From Ardenticatenales bacterium (GTDB lineage: Bacteria; Chloroflexota; Anaerolineae; Promineifilales; Promineifilaceae), in the NCBI GenBank assembly GCA_020634575.1, contig JACKBM010000007.1, forward strand, positions 95,571 through 159,570: 64,000 bases of DNA, given 5' to 3'. Positions 50,960 through 59,247 of this stretch are shown one piece after another. The first letter of the stretch is position 1; every line of letters starts with the position of its first letter. The notes below the pieces were generated by a model. The model saw only the letters and a program-made list of their open reading frames with translations. It was not told where the DNA came from and made no database searches. Position numbers and translations under genes: made by a program.

Positions 50960-51282
50960 TTTGCGGGCTAACGCCCCGGCCTAATCAGCGACCAGTCTCA
51001 ACTCAGACAGGGTAGACTGAATGGGCTAGTCCGATTTTCTCAGTGTAAAAACAGGCACAGCCAATTACAATGCTGCAAGATAAGATCAACAGCGTAGCCT
51101 GTGTAATGTACTGGTAAAATCAGACATAGGATTCGGTTAGCCGAGCGTAACACGCCGTTGATACTCTATCTCACCTCCGGGCCGCCGGTGGTAATGGGAA
51201 GTTGGAGTAAGCCTGCTAGCGATTTTGCGATGAAAACGTCACCGCGACGTTTCAGCAGTCGTCCGGGCCCAAACGGGAAGTA
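50960..51282. other. 323-base gap between kinase genes
   Basis: No gene is seen. It contains a hairpin AACGTC-ACCGC-GACGTT (51235-51251), a CACC...GGTG stem around 51173-51190 and TAAAAT near 51115. TTGACA at 51298-51303, just inside the next frame, may be a -35 element. I compared it by eye with common riboswitches and RNase P RNA and saw no match. Confidence 0.4.
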
Positions 51283-52602
51283 GTGGAAGTGTTATCTTTG
51301 ACAGCAAGCCAGACAGATATTAATAGCAATCTGGACCCAAACACGATGGCCGCGAACAATACCATTCTCTATCTGGAAGACGATATTGGCAGCCAGCGCT
51401 TGGTCAAACGCGTCCTGGAGAATCAGGGCTATCGCGTGGTGATTGCCGGCGAAGGCAGTTCAGGTATTGCCCTCGCCAAGCAGGAACATCCCCGACTCAT
51501 CCTGATGGATATCAACTTGCCCGGCATGGACGGCAAGGAGATCACAACCCGGTTGCGTAGTCTGCCCGGGTTCAACCGCACCCCCATTGTTGCGCTGACC
51601 GCTAATATCAGCCCGGGTCACCGTGAGCAGGCGCTGGCCGCCGGCTGTACTGGCTTCATGACGAAGCCGATCGATGTGCAGCAGTTCCCCAGCCAGGTTG
51701 CCGACTTCCTGGAGGGGCACGAAGAACAACTGGATGTATCCGAGAAGAGCGAGCACCTGGAGCTCTATGCCCAGCACCTCGTGACTCGGCTGGAAAACAA
51801 GATTGAGGAGCTGGAAACGGCCAACCGGCGGCTGCGCGAGCTGGACCAGATGAAAAGCGACTTCATCGCCCTGGTCTCCCATGAACTGCGCACGCCGCTC
51901 ACCCTGGTTAGTGGCTATACCTTCCTGCTGAACGAAAAAGCCCGCGAAGCCCGCGATGTGCATAACTACGACGGCTTCACCCCGGTTGTTTCCGGCCTGG
52001 ACAAAGGCATCAACCGGCTGGGCGAAGTGATTAACGAGATCATCAATGTGGCCCGGATTGCTTCCGGCACGCTGGAATTGGCTGTGGGACCAGTTCGCCT
52101 GGGCGAGCTGGTGGACGAGATCTTGCGTCATTCTGACGAGGCCGTCAAGATGCGCAATCTCAACCTGACTATTGAAGATCTCACCGGGTTGCCGGTCATT
52201 GAAGGCGATGGTCCCCAACTGCGGACCGCGCTCGAGAATGTCATCGGCAACGCGATCAAATACACGCCGGACGGTGGCTGGATCAAGATCAAAGCCCGGT
52301 CACTGGTCAATGCTGTCAGCCTGACCGTGGCCGACAGCGGCGTCGGGATCCCCGAATCCGAACAGAAGCGAATTTTTGAACAGTTTCACATTCTGGGCTC
52401 AATCAAGAACCATTCGACCAGCAAATCCAACTTCCAGGGCGGCGGTCTCGGTTTGGGCCTGCCAGTGGCCAAGGGCATTATTGAGGCTCATGGTGGCCGC
52501 ATCTGGGTCCATAGCGAAAAGGATAAAGACGAGCCGGATTTGGGCAGCGCCTTCCATATTTTGCTGCCGGTGAAACAGAACCGGCCGGTTGACAGGCGCT
52601 AA
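51283..52602 (+). CDS. Response-regulator/histidine-kinase hybrid
   Basis: 439 residues from GTG 51283, or 418 from ATG 51346; a TTGACA box inside the first codons makes 51346 attractive. An N-terminal receiver has Asp76 in LILMDINLPGMDG and Lys in FMTKPIDV. A coiled linker (about 155-190) follows. The HisKA domain has His200 in LVSHELRTPLTLVSGY, and the HATPase has N box ENVIGNAIKYTPDGG, G1 DSGVGIPE and G2 GLGLGLPVAKGI. No membrane segment is present, so it is cytoplasmic. A receiver ahead of the kinase suggests its activity is set by phosphate from another kinase, plausibly the multi-GAF sensor upstream. A good terminator follows. Confidence 0.93.
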   Translation: MEVLSLTASQTDINSNLDPNTMAANNTILYLEDDIGSQRLVKRVLENQGYRVVIAGEGSSGIALAKQEHPRLILMDINLPGMDGKEITTRLRSLPGFNRTPIVALTANISPGHREQALAAGCTGFMTKPIDVQQFPSQVADFLEGHEEQLDVSEKSEHLELYAQHLVTRLENKIEELETANRRLRELDQMKSDFIALVSHELRTPLTLVSGYTFLLNEKAREARDVHNYDGFTPVVSGLDKGINRLGEVINEIINVARIASGTLELAVGPVRLGELVDEILRHSDEAVKMRNLNLTIEDLTGLPVIEGDGPQLRTALENVIGNAIKYTPDGGWIKIKARSLVNAVSLTVADSGVGIPESEQKRIFEQFHILGSIKNHSTSKSNFQGGGLGLGLPVAKGIIEAHGGRIWVHSEKDKDEPDLGSAFHILLPVKQNRPVDRR

Positions 52603-52686
52603 CCTTCCGCCACCCTCGCCGCCCCACTGGTAGCAAGCTGCGATTGGCCGGGCCAATCAGGTCGCAAAACAATCCAATTTCTGCTT

Positions 52687-52714
52687 AAAAAATGCCGGCG
52701 CTGCTGGCATTTTT
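52687..52714 (+). terminator. Rho-independent terminator after the hybrid kinase
   Basis: ATGCCGGC and GCTGGCAT form an 8-bp stem (one G-T pair) around a 3-base loop, flanked by AAAA and TTTT so that the stem can extend to 12. It works in principle in both directions. It ends the signalling cluster and insulates the importer operon. Confidence 0.8.
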
Positions 52715-52721
52715 CTTTGCC

Positions 52722-52735
52722 TGATGTTAACATCA
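52722..52735. promoter_or_regulatory. Palindromic operator candidate upstream of the ABC importer
   Basis: TGATGTTAACATCA is a perfect 14-base palindrome lying between a weak -35 (TTGCCT, 52717) and -10 (TAAAGT, 52739). It is about 300 bases before the first permease gene. Such sites suit LacI/GntR-type regulators of sugar importers. The remaining 52740-53034 shows no gene; the ribosome site GAGGAAGAGGAG lies at 53016-53027. Confidence 0.45.
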
Positions 52736-53034
52736 AATTAAAGTGCTGTTAACCGACCATCGATATAGTTGGTCTCCGACTGCCCAAATCAAGCAGTCAG
52801 GGAAATTGCACAATTGGTCCCCGGAATTTTCCAACTTACCTGCACATCTGTGCCCAAATGCCACCAACTGAGAAGCGCATAAGATGCAATGCCCAACAGG
52901 CCAGGGACAGATCGATTTGCATTGGGGACTTGTGGGTGGCGAAAAGCAGGGCAGCTTGCCGGCATTATCCGCTTCATGAATGAAGCAGTTTGTCAGACTG
53001 GAAGTGCCTTCGCAGAGGAAGAGGAGCATTCGTT

Positions 53035-54696
53035 ATGGCCAGCGACGCGATCGCAAAAACTGATGACGAGTCGACCCGGATACAGGCGCAGCTCTTGTCC
53101 GGCCGGCGTATGCGCCAATTGAGAGAAAATTTCACTGCCTACCTGTTTCTGGCGCCGGCAATTATCCTGATCTTCACCTTCGGCATTTTCCCCGTGTTTT
53201 ATGCCGCCTATGTCAGCCTTTATCGCTGGCGGATTCGCCAGGGCGAATTTCAGGGGCTGAAGAATTTCGTCGATGCGATGGGCGATATCGCCTATCTACT
53301 CTTTTTCGCCGTGGCCCTGGCATTATTTGCCTTTGTGATTGTCACAGCAGTCCGCATGTTCCGCTCGGCCAAAGAAAAAGAGGTGCCATTCAGCTTTCTC
53401 TTTCTCAGCCTGATACCAGGCGGCCTGCTGGCAACCGGCCTGGCCCTTTTCCTCCTGCGTTGTATCACATTCTTCGCCATGGACATCGCCATAGAGCGCG
53501 GCGATGCCCGGGTTCTGGGCAGCCTGGGCTGGGGTGCCCTGCTTATGGTCCTGGGGCTCGTTGTCAGCACCTACGTCCAGCGCCTCCAGCACCGTGTCGC
53601 CGCCCGCTCAGCCTATACCATCCTGCCTAATTTTACGGGCTCTGCCATGGTTGTGGTGCTTTTGAGCAGCATCGCCATCGTGATAACCCGTTTCACCTGG
53701 GTGGAACTTAATGCTTCTGAGCGATACGAAGCAGCCATCAGCCGCATCGGGCTGGTCATTGCCGGCCTCCTCTTGCTCGCAGCGGCCTATGCCATCTGGC
53801 GCTGGGCCATGATGCAACATTCCAACCTGAAAACGCTGGGCGGCATTCTGGCCGCGGCGGCCCTGATTGGCGCCGGCCTCTTCTTCGCCCTCAACTGGTC
53901 GACCATGAGCGCCGATGCTGATGCGGATTTCTACAACTCGCTCAAAATCACGGTCTTCTTTTCGGCCGGGACCGTGCCCATCCAGCTGGCCATCGCCGTC
54001 TTTCTGGCCTATCTCCTGTTCCAGGATGTGCGGGGCAAGGCGCTGTTTCGAGTCATATTCTTCATTCCCTACATGGCGCCGTCCGTAGCCGCCGCTGGTA
54101 TTTTCCAGGTTCTGTTTAGCGCCCGCGCCGAAAGCATGGCCAACCGGTTGCTCACATTTTTATCCTTTGGCAATGCAGAGCCATTGAGCTGGCTGCAGGA
54201 ATCTAAGGCAGCCATCAGTATTCTGGGCCAGGCGTTCGGCCTGGATTCGTTTGCCGGCATCGGTTTTGGACCGAGCCTCGCGCTTATCGTCATTATCCTG
54301 TACAGCATTTGGGTCTACGTCGGTTACAACACAGTCATCTTCCTGGCCGGCCTGGGCAATATTCCCGGTTCACTCTATGAGGCGGCGGAAATCGATGGTG
54401 CCGGCCGGTGGGCGCTTTTCCGCCACATCACCCTGCCCTTGCTCTCGCCGATTACTTTCTTGCTCTCGGTCCTGGCCGTGATCGGCACATTCAAAGCCTT
54501 TAACAGCATCTGGGTCTTGCGCGATAACGCCGCTCTAGGTACGACAGACACGGCCAGCATTTACTTCTTTGAAACCTTCTTCCGCGGCTCTCGTTTCGGC
54601 TACGCGACGAGCATGGCCATGGTTCTCTTCATCATCATCCTTACCATGACCCTGATCCAGAATCAGGTCGCTGAAAAGCGGGTGCATTATGGCTAA
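53035..54696 (+). CDS. Sugar-type ABC transporter permease (MalF-like)
   Basis: 553 residues from ATG 53035 (GAGGAAGAGGAG upstream). A cytosolic N-terminus of ~35 residues and a first helix (AYLFLAPAIILIFTFGIFPV) are typical of the MalF/UgpA family. An inserted region with about five extra helices (about 85-290) makes it longer than the usual ~300 residues, as in MalF itself. The C-terminal permease core carries the ATPase-contacting EAA loop YEAAEIDGAGRWALFRHITL. It overlaps the next permease by 8 bases. No ATPase gene is in this operon, so a shared MsmK/UgpC-type ATPase is expected elsewhere. Confidence 0.92.
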   Translation: MASDAIAKTDDESTRIQAQLLSGRRMRQLRENFTAYLFLAPAIILIFTFGIFPVFYAAYVSLYRWRIRQGEFQGLKNFVDAMGDIAYLLFFAVALALFAFVIVTAVRMFRSAKEKEVPFSFLFLSLIPGGLLATGLALFLLRCITFFAMDIAIERGDARVLGSLGWGALLMVLGLVVSTYVQRLQHRVAARSAYTILPNFTGSAMVVVLLSSIAIVITRFTWVELNASERYEAAISRIGLVIAGLLLLAAAYAIWRWAMMQHSNLKTLGGILAAAALIGAGLFFALNWSTMSADADADFYNSLKITVFFSAGTVPIQLAIAVFLAYLLFQDVRGKALFRVIFFIPYMAPSVAAAGIFQVLFSARAESMANRLLTFLSFGNAEPLSWLQESKAAISILGQAFGLDSFAGIGFGPSLALIVIILYSIWVYVGYNTVIFLAGLGNIPGSLYEAAEIDGAGRWALFRHITLPLLSPITFLLSVLAVIGTFKAFNSIWVLRDNAALGTTDTASIYFFETFFRGSRFGYATSMAMVLFIIILTMTLIQNQVAEKRVHYG

Positions 54697-55771
54697 TATC
54701 AGCAACCATAATGGTAAAAGATTTCGGGTCGATCCCGTCCGTACGCTCGTTTACGTCGTTCTCATTGGCTACGCCATTATCTCGGTGCTACCGCTCTATG
54801 TGATGATCAGCTCATCCATGATGAAGCTGGGTGAGGTCAATACTGGCCAGTTTGTTCCCGGTAATCTCGGCGATATGGTCAGCAATTGTCTGCTTTACAC
54901 CAATGATACGTATGTCGACGAAAACGGTGATGAGGTCACTCGTAATCGATTGGTAGTCGACATCACGGAAGAGGCTGCTGAGGCTGCCGGTCAGGGTGTC
55001 CGCGCCACACCGCAGAATACCATCAGCCGTAGCGAGCATTTTCGTCTACCTTTCCTGACCAACTACTGCTCCACCTGGGCCGACGCCAAAATGGGTGAAT
55101 ACATTTTCAACACCATCCAGATCGTCGCCATCACCCTGGTGGGGCTGACCCTTTTCACGCCGCTGGCGGCTTATGCTTTTGCCCGGATGGAGTTCCCCGG
55201 CCGCAACGTCATTTTTGGATTGATGCTGGCCACTCTGATGGTGCCGGAAATGGTGACAAATCTGCCTAACTTCCTCATTGTAAAGGAGCTTGGCGATCTG
55301 TTTGGCAGCGGCGGCCTCGGCTGGTGCGGGGAAGCCACCAATTGTTGGATGAATAATTGGCCGGCGTTGACCATTCCCTTCATGGTGACGCCCTTCGCCA
55401 TCTTCTTAATGCGGCAGCAATTTGCCACCATTCCCAATGAATTGTGGGACGCTGCCCGGATGGATGGTGCCAGCCACTTCCGTTTTCTGGTTCAGGTGGT
55501 TGTGCCGCTGTCACGCCCAGTTTTCCTGGTCGTCATCCTGTTTGCCTTTATCGGCTCCTGGAATGCGCTGGCCTGGCCTATCCTGGTGACCAGCGGCGAT
55601 ACCTGGCGCCCCATTTCATACGGTCTGCAATCCTTCATTCAGGAAGGCGGAACCTTTGCCCAGCTCAGAATGGCCGGGGCGGTGATCGCCTCGCTACCTG
55701 TGCTGATTCTCTATGCGTTTACTCAGCGATATTTCGTGGAAGGCCTCTCGACGAGTGGTCTGAAGGGTTAA
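54689..55771 (+). CDS. Carbohydrate ABC transporter permease (MalG-like)
   Basis: 360 residues with six helices. The N-terminal helix (VYVVLIGYAIISVLPLYVM) is followed by a periplasmic loop of ~100 residues, longer than usual and polar (NTGQFVPGNLGDMVSNCLLY...). The core has the EAA loop ELWDAARMDGASHFRFLVQV and the typical GFTQRYF-like ending AFTQRYFVEGLSTSGLKG. It pairs with the upstream MalF-like permease. The 8-base overlap suggests coupled translation. The binding-protein gene follows after a 150-base gap with two hairpins. Confidence 0.93.
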   Translation: MANISNHNGKRFRVDPVRTLVYVVLIGYAIISVLPLYVMISSSMMKLGEVNTGQFVPGNLGDMVSNCLLYTNDTYVDENGDEVTRNRLVVDITEEAAEAAGQGVRATPQNTISRSEHFRLPFLTNYCSTWADAKMGEYIFNTIQIVAITLVGLTLFTPLAAYAFARMEFPGRNVIFGLMLATLMVPEMVTNLPNFLIVKELGDLFGSGGLGWCGEATNCWMNNWPALTIPFMVTPFAIFLMRQQFATIPNELWDAARMDGASHFRFLVQVVVPLSRPVFLVVILFAFIGSWNALAWPILVTSGDTWRPISYGLQSFIQEGGTFAQLRMAGAVIASLPVLILYAFTQRYFVEGLSTSGLKG

Positions 55772-55786
55772 TGTCGCATAAGAATT

Positions 55787-55890
55787 GAAAGGGCTTTGTA
55801 GCATAATGCCCTTTCCGGTGTCCATACTACTGAGGCGCAAAAATCGATGCGTCTCGCCTATTATCAGTTGAGCAAAACGCCGTTTTGCTC
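55787..55890. promoter_or_regulatory. Two intercistronic hairpins between permease and binding-protein genes
   Basis: GAAAGGGC (55787-55794) pairs with GCCCTTTC (55808-55815). A second, perfect 10-bp dyad around one base, GAGCAAAACG-C-CGTTTTGCTC, lies at 55870-55890. The second ends 33 bases before the binding-protein start. Structures here commonly stabilise or boost the binding-protein mRNA relative to the permeases; an operator role is also possible. Confidence 0.55.
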
Positions 55891-55922
55891 CCATAACAAA
55901 TTTCTCTTGGAGGAGAAGTTAA

Positions 55923-57401
55923 ATGTTAAATCGTAAACTTTATCTGCTCATGATGATCATGGCACTTCTGGGCCTCTTCCTGGCAGCCTGTGGCTCCAGC
56001 GAAGAAGAGCCGGAAGAAGGCGCCGAGACCGTCACCGAGACCGAGGAAGAAACCGAGGCTGAGCCCACGGAAGAACCGATGGCCGAAGAAGAAGAAGTAA
56101 TGGAAGAAGAAGAGATGGCTGAGCCAGACTATGACACTTCCATTTACGGCGTCATCGACGACATCGACCTCGAGGGTGTGACTGTTGTCTTCTGGCACCA
56201 ACACAGTGGCGCTCGCGAAGAAGAGCTGATCAAGATTGTGGATGAGTTCAATGCTTCCAACGAGTGGGGCATCGTCGTCGAAGCCCGCAACGAAGGTGGC
56301 TATGATGACATCTACAATAAGATGATCGCCGGCCTGAGCAGCGGTGAGCTGCCGGCCCTGGTCGTTGCTTACCAGAATCAGGCAGCCGCCTACATGGTCG
56401 CTGATGGTCTGGTCAGCCTGGACCCGTACATCAACCACCCGGTCTATGGTCTGACCGAGGAAGATCGCGCTGACTTCTTCCAATCCTTCCTGGATTCTGA
56501 CCGCCTGCCGCAGTTCGGTATGGAAACCTATGGCTTCCCGCCCAACCGCTCCATGGAAGTGTTGTTCTACAACGCTGCCTGGCTTGAAGAACTGGGTTAC
56601 GATGCGCCGCCCCAGAACCTGGCTGAGTTCGTTGAGATGAGCTGTGCCGCGTCCGAGACGCCGTTCAGCCAGAACCCGGACCCGAGCTTCTCCCTGGGTT
56701 ATGAAGTCCGCACCGACGCCTCCAGCGTCGCCGCGCTGACCTTCGCCGGTGGCTCCGACATCTACGACTTCGACAACAACACCTTCACCTACAACAATGA
56801 CGTCACCGCCAACGCCCTGAGCACCATGGCTCAGCTGCTGGCTGATGGTTGTGCGGGTGAGATCACCGAGAGCTTCGGTGACCAGACCGACTTCGGCAAC
56901 GGCAAGGTCCTGTTCACCATGGGCTCCAGCTCTGGTCTGCCGTTCTACGCTTCCGCCGTCAACGACGGTGAGGCCGGTGGTTTCAGCTGGTCCGTCGCCC
57001 CCATCCCTTACGAGGGTGCGACCCCGGTTCAGAACATCTACGGCGCCAGCGTCAGCGTGCCGGTAACGACCCCCGAAGAGCAGCTCGCTGCCTGGCTGTT
57101 CCTGCGCTTCTACACCAACGCTGACATTCAGGCTCGTTGGGCCCGCGCCAGCAACTACTTCCCGGTCCGCGAGTCCGTCGCTGACGGTCTGGGTGATTAC
57201 TTCACCGAGAATCCGGCCTACGCAGTAGCTTTCGACCTGCTGCAGTACGGCAAGATCGAAGCCCCGGTTGCCGGTTACGACCTGGTTCGTGACGAGGCCG
57301 AAGGCGCTTTCGTCCGCATCCTGGCTGGTGAAGATCCGGCCACCGTTCTGGCTGAGCTCGATGCTTCGGCCAACCAGATTCTGGAAGAAGCTGCTCCCTA
57401 A
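55923..57401 (+). CDS. ABC transporter substrate-binding lipoprotein
   Basis: 492 residues from ATG 55923, with a strong GGAGGAG ribosome site. The lipoprotein signal ends in the lipobox FLAAC, with Cys23 as the lipidated residue. A very acidic, Glu/Thr-rich tether (about 27-72) spaces the binding domain from the membrane. The mature part is a cluster-B (UgpB/MalE-like) binding protein: VVFWHQHSGAREEELIKIVD near the start, then GYDDIYNKMIAGLSSGELP and RSMEVLFYNAAWLEELGYD. Sugar or glycerophosphodiester binding is likely; the ligand is not readable. Codon choice is biased toward CTG/GAC/AAC/GGT, consistent with high expression. It ends with the strong terminator at 57423. Confidence 0.94.
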   Translation: MLNRKLYLLMMIMALLGLFLAACGSSEEEPEEGAETVTETEEETEAEPTEEPMAEEEEVMEEEEMAEPDYDTSIYGVIDDIDLEGVTVVFWHQHSGAREEELIKIVDEFNASNEWGIVVEARNEGGYDDIYNKMIAGLSSGELPALVVAYQNQAAAYMVADGLVSLDPYINHPVYGLTEEDRADFFQSFLDSDRLPQFGMETYGFPPNRSMEVLFYNAAWLEELGYDAPPQNLAEFVEMSCAASETPFSQNPDPSFSLGYEVRTDASSVAALTFAGGSDIYDFDNNTFTYNNDVTANALSTMAQLLADGCAGEITESFGDQTDFGNGKVLFTMGSSSGLPFYASAVNDGEAGGFSWSVAPIPYEGATPVQNIYGASVSVPVTTPEEQLAAWLFLRFYTNADIQARWARASNYFPVRESVADGLGDYFTENPAYAVAFDLLQYGKIEAPVAGYDLVRDEAEGAFVRILAGEDPATVLAELDASANQILEEAAP

Positions 57402-57422
57402 GCAGCCCTGATCGCTTAAAGG

Positions 57423-57458
57423 TAGCCCCGGAGCGTCTGCTCCGGGGCTATTTTTTTT
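57423..57458 (+). terminator. Rho-independent terminator after the binding-protein gene
   Basis: A 12-bp perfect stem TAGCCCCGGAGC / GCTCCGGGGCTA with a 4-base loop, followed by eight T residues. This is the strongest terminator in the window and closes the importer operon 21 bases after the stop. Confidence 0.93.
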
Positions 57459-57467
57459 GGACTACCC

Positions 57468-58253
57468 ATGCTTGATCCCCGCATTTTGTCCGATACCGCT
57501 GAAATTGCCGCCCGCCGGGCCGGCGCCATGCTGCGTGAAAAGTGGTCCCAGCCACGCCAGACGACCAGCAAGGGCTTCCGCGACATCGTCACGGATTCTG
57601 ACTTTGCCTCGCAGCAAATCATCGCCGAAACCATCCTGAGCCGGTTTCCGGACCATGGTTTCCTGGCGGAAGAAGAAGACAGCAAGCTGCCCACCAGTGG
57701 CCCGGTCATCTGGATCGTTGACCCCATCGACGGCACAACCAATTTCAGCCGGGAGATCCCGGCCGTCTGCATCTCAATCGGCGCGATGATGGCGGATCAG
57801 ATCGTAGCAGGCGTCGTGTACGATCCGCTACGCGATGAGCTGTTTCACGCCGCCCGGGGCCACGGCGCTTTCCTGAACGGTAAGCCAATTGCCGTCAGCA
57901 CAGTCACTGGCGGTGAAGCCACAATCTGGGGGATGGACTTCGCCCGCACCCGGGCCGAAAGGCAGCTCCTTTTTGACGCCATCCTGCGCTATGGCCACGA
58001 GGTACGCTCCATCCGGGGTATTGGCGCCGCCGCCCTGGGTCTCGCCTGGTTGGCCGCCGGCCGGATCGACATCTACCTCAATTTCACCCTGTCCGCCTGG
58101 GACGTGGCCGCTGCCCATCTGCTCATCGAAGAAGCCGGTGGCACCATTACCTGTGCAGATGGTACGCCCTGGACACCGGCACAGAGCAAGCGCGGCATTC
58201 TGGCCAGCAACGGCCAGGAACACGCGACTATCCGCCAGCAGATCAACCCCTGA
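57468..58253 (+). CDS. Inositol-monophosphatase family phosphatase
   Basis: 261 residues, the normal length. Metal-binding motifs are LAEEEDS (Glu69-Glu70), DPIDGTTNF (Asp85, Asp88) and the late WDVAAAHLLIEEAGG. The family covers inositol-1-phosphatase, fructose-1,6-bisphosphatase IV, histidinol phosphatase and PAP phosphatase; the substrate cannot be told. The gene begins 9 bases after the terminator of the importer operon and has no visible ribosome site. It may depend on read-through, on a promoter inside the operon, or on a leaderless start. Confidence 0.92.
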   Translation: MLDPRILSDTAEIAARRAGAMLREKWSQPRQTTSKGFRDIVTDSDFASQQIIAETILSRFPDHGFLAEEEDSKLPTSGPVIWIVDPIDGTTNFSREIPAVCISIGAMMADQIVAGVVYDPLRDELFHAARGHGAFLNGKPIAVSTVTGGEATIWGMDFARTRAERQLLFDAILRYGHEVRSIRGIGAAALGLAWLAAGRIDIYLNFTLSAWDVAAAHLLIEEAGGTITCADGTPWTPAQSKRGILASNGQEHATIRQQINP

Positions 58254-58304
58254 CGGCTGTGCAAAATTGCCAAGTACTAGCTCCAAAGTACGGCATTACT
58301 GTAA

Positions 58305-58333
58305 TTGGCAAACCATCGCACTCCAAGTACAAT
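58305..58333 (+). promoter_or_regulatory. Promoter of the serine biosynthesis operon
   Basis: TTGGCA (58305-58310), exactly 17 bases, then TACAAT (58328-58333). Both boxes are 5/6 to the vegetative consensus. The leader to the SerB-like ATG at 58399 is about 58 bases. Confidence 0.65.
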
Positions 58334-58398
58334 GCTCAATTGCACGTCGCAACTTACCGTAACCCTATCCCCCTGCTGTTACCACGGAGCTTTTGACC

Positions 58399-59247
58399 AT
58401 GCGTTGGCCGCCATACCAGCATGTTTTTTTCGATTGTGATTCCACTCTTTCCCGCATTGAAGGGATCGATGTTCTGGCCCAATCTGCCGGTAAACAATGG
58501 CGTATCGAAGTGCTGACCAATGCCGCGATGGACGGTGACCTGGAGCTGGAAGCTGTTTACGGCAAGCGGCTGCAAGCCATCCGGCCCACCCGAGCCCAGG
58601 TCCAGCTTATTCATCAGGCCTACAAAAACGCCATCGTCGAAGACGCGCGCGCTGTACTGGACGCACTGCGTGCCCTGGGTCACGAGATCTACATCATCAG
58701 TGGTGGGTTGGCCCAGCCGGTCGTCGAATTTGGCCGCCACCTGGGCGTCCCGGCCGATCATATCCGCGCCGTCGAGCTGCATTACAACCAGCTAGCCGGC
58801 GACTGGTGGCGCTCGGACGAGGCCGTTAATTGGCAGCAACCCTACCTTAACTATGAAGAAGGGGCGCTCACCATCAGCGACGGTAAGGCTGAGATCGTGC
58901 GCGAATTGCTGGGTGGCCGCCCCGGCCGATCTTTGCTGATTGGCGATGGTAGCAGCGACCTGCGCGCCAGCCGCGAAGTGAACCTGTTTGTTGGCTTTGG
59001 TGGCGTCGTCGCCCGACCAGCAGTCAAGGCCAGCGCCCCCATTTTCCTGAGCAGCCCGAGCCTGGCCCCCCTGCTGCACCTGGCAGCCGGCCCGGCTGCC
59101 TGCCGCCGTCTGAAAGGCAGCGTACATGAAACCGTATTCGCCAAAGGAGCGAATCTCATCAAATCTGGAGCATTATCATTTACCAATGAGCGACTCGAAG
59201 AAAAATTCCGCACCGCATATCAAACTGTATATTCCGGGGCCAACTGA
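58399..59247 (+). CDS. serB: HAD phosphatase, probable phosphoserine phosphatase (SerB-like)
   Basis: 282 residues from ATG 58399 (a TTG at 58393 is also in frame). HAD motif I is FFDCDSTLSRIEGID (the nucleophile Asp and the Glu typical of SerB), motif II is IISGGLAQPV, and motif IV is LLIGDGSSDLRASREV. The conserved Lys would be in the DGKAEIV segment. Together with the next two genes (AGT-type aminotransferase and SerA) this completes the phosphorylated route from 3-phosphoglycerate to serine. The C-terminal ~40 residues after LAAGPAACRRL look unlike the family and overlap the next gene by 62 bases, so the natural end may be earlier and a stop lost. Confidence 0.85.
   Translation: MRWPPYQHVFFDCDSTLSRIEGIDVLAQSAGKQWRIEVLTNAAMDGDLELEAVYGKRLQAIRPTRAQVQLIHQAYKNAIVEDARAVLDALRALGHEIYIISGGLAQPVVEFGRHLGVPADHIRAVELHYNQLAGDWWRSDEAVNWQQPYLNYEEGALTISDGKAEIVRELLGGRPGRSLLIGDGSSDLRASREVNLFVGFGGVVARPAVKASAPIFLSSPSLAPLLHLAAGPAACRRLKGSVHETVFAKGANLIKSGALSFTNERLEEKFRTAYQTVYSGAN

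Noticed and set aside
50960..51282. Known riboswitch (c-di-GMP, cobalamin) or RNase P RNA
   Set aside because: None of the conserved boxes of these RNAs could be found by eye.
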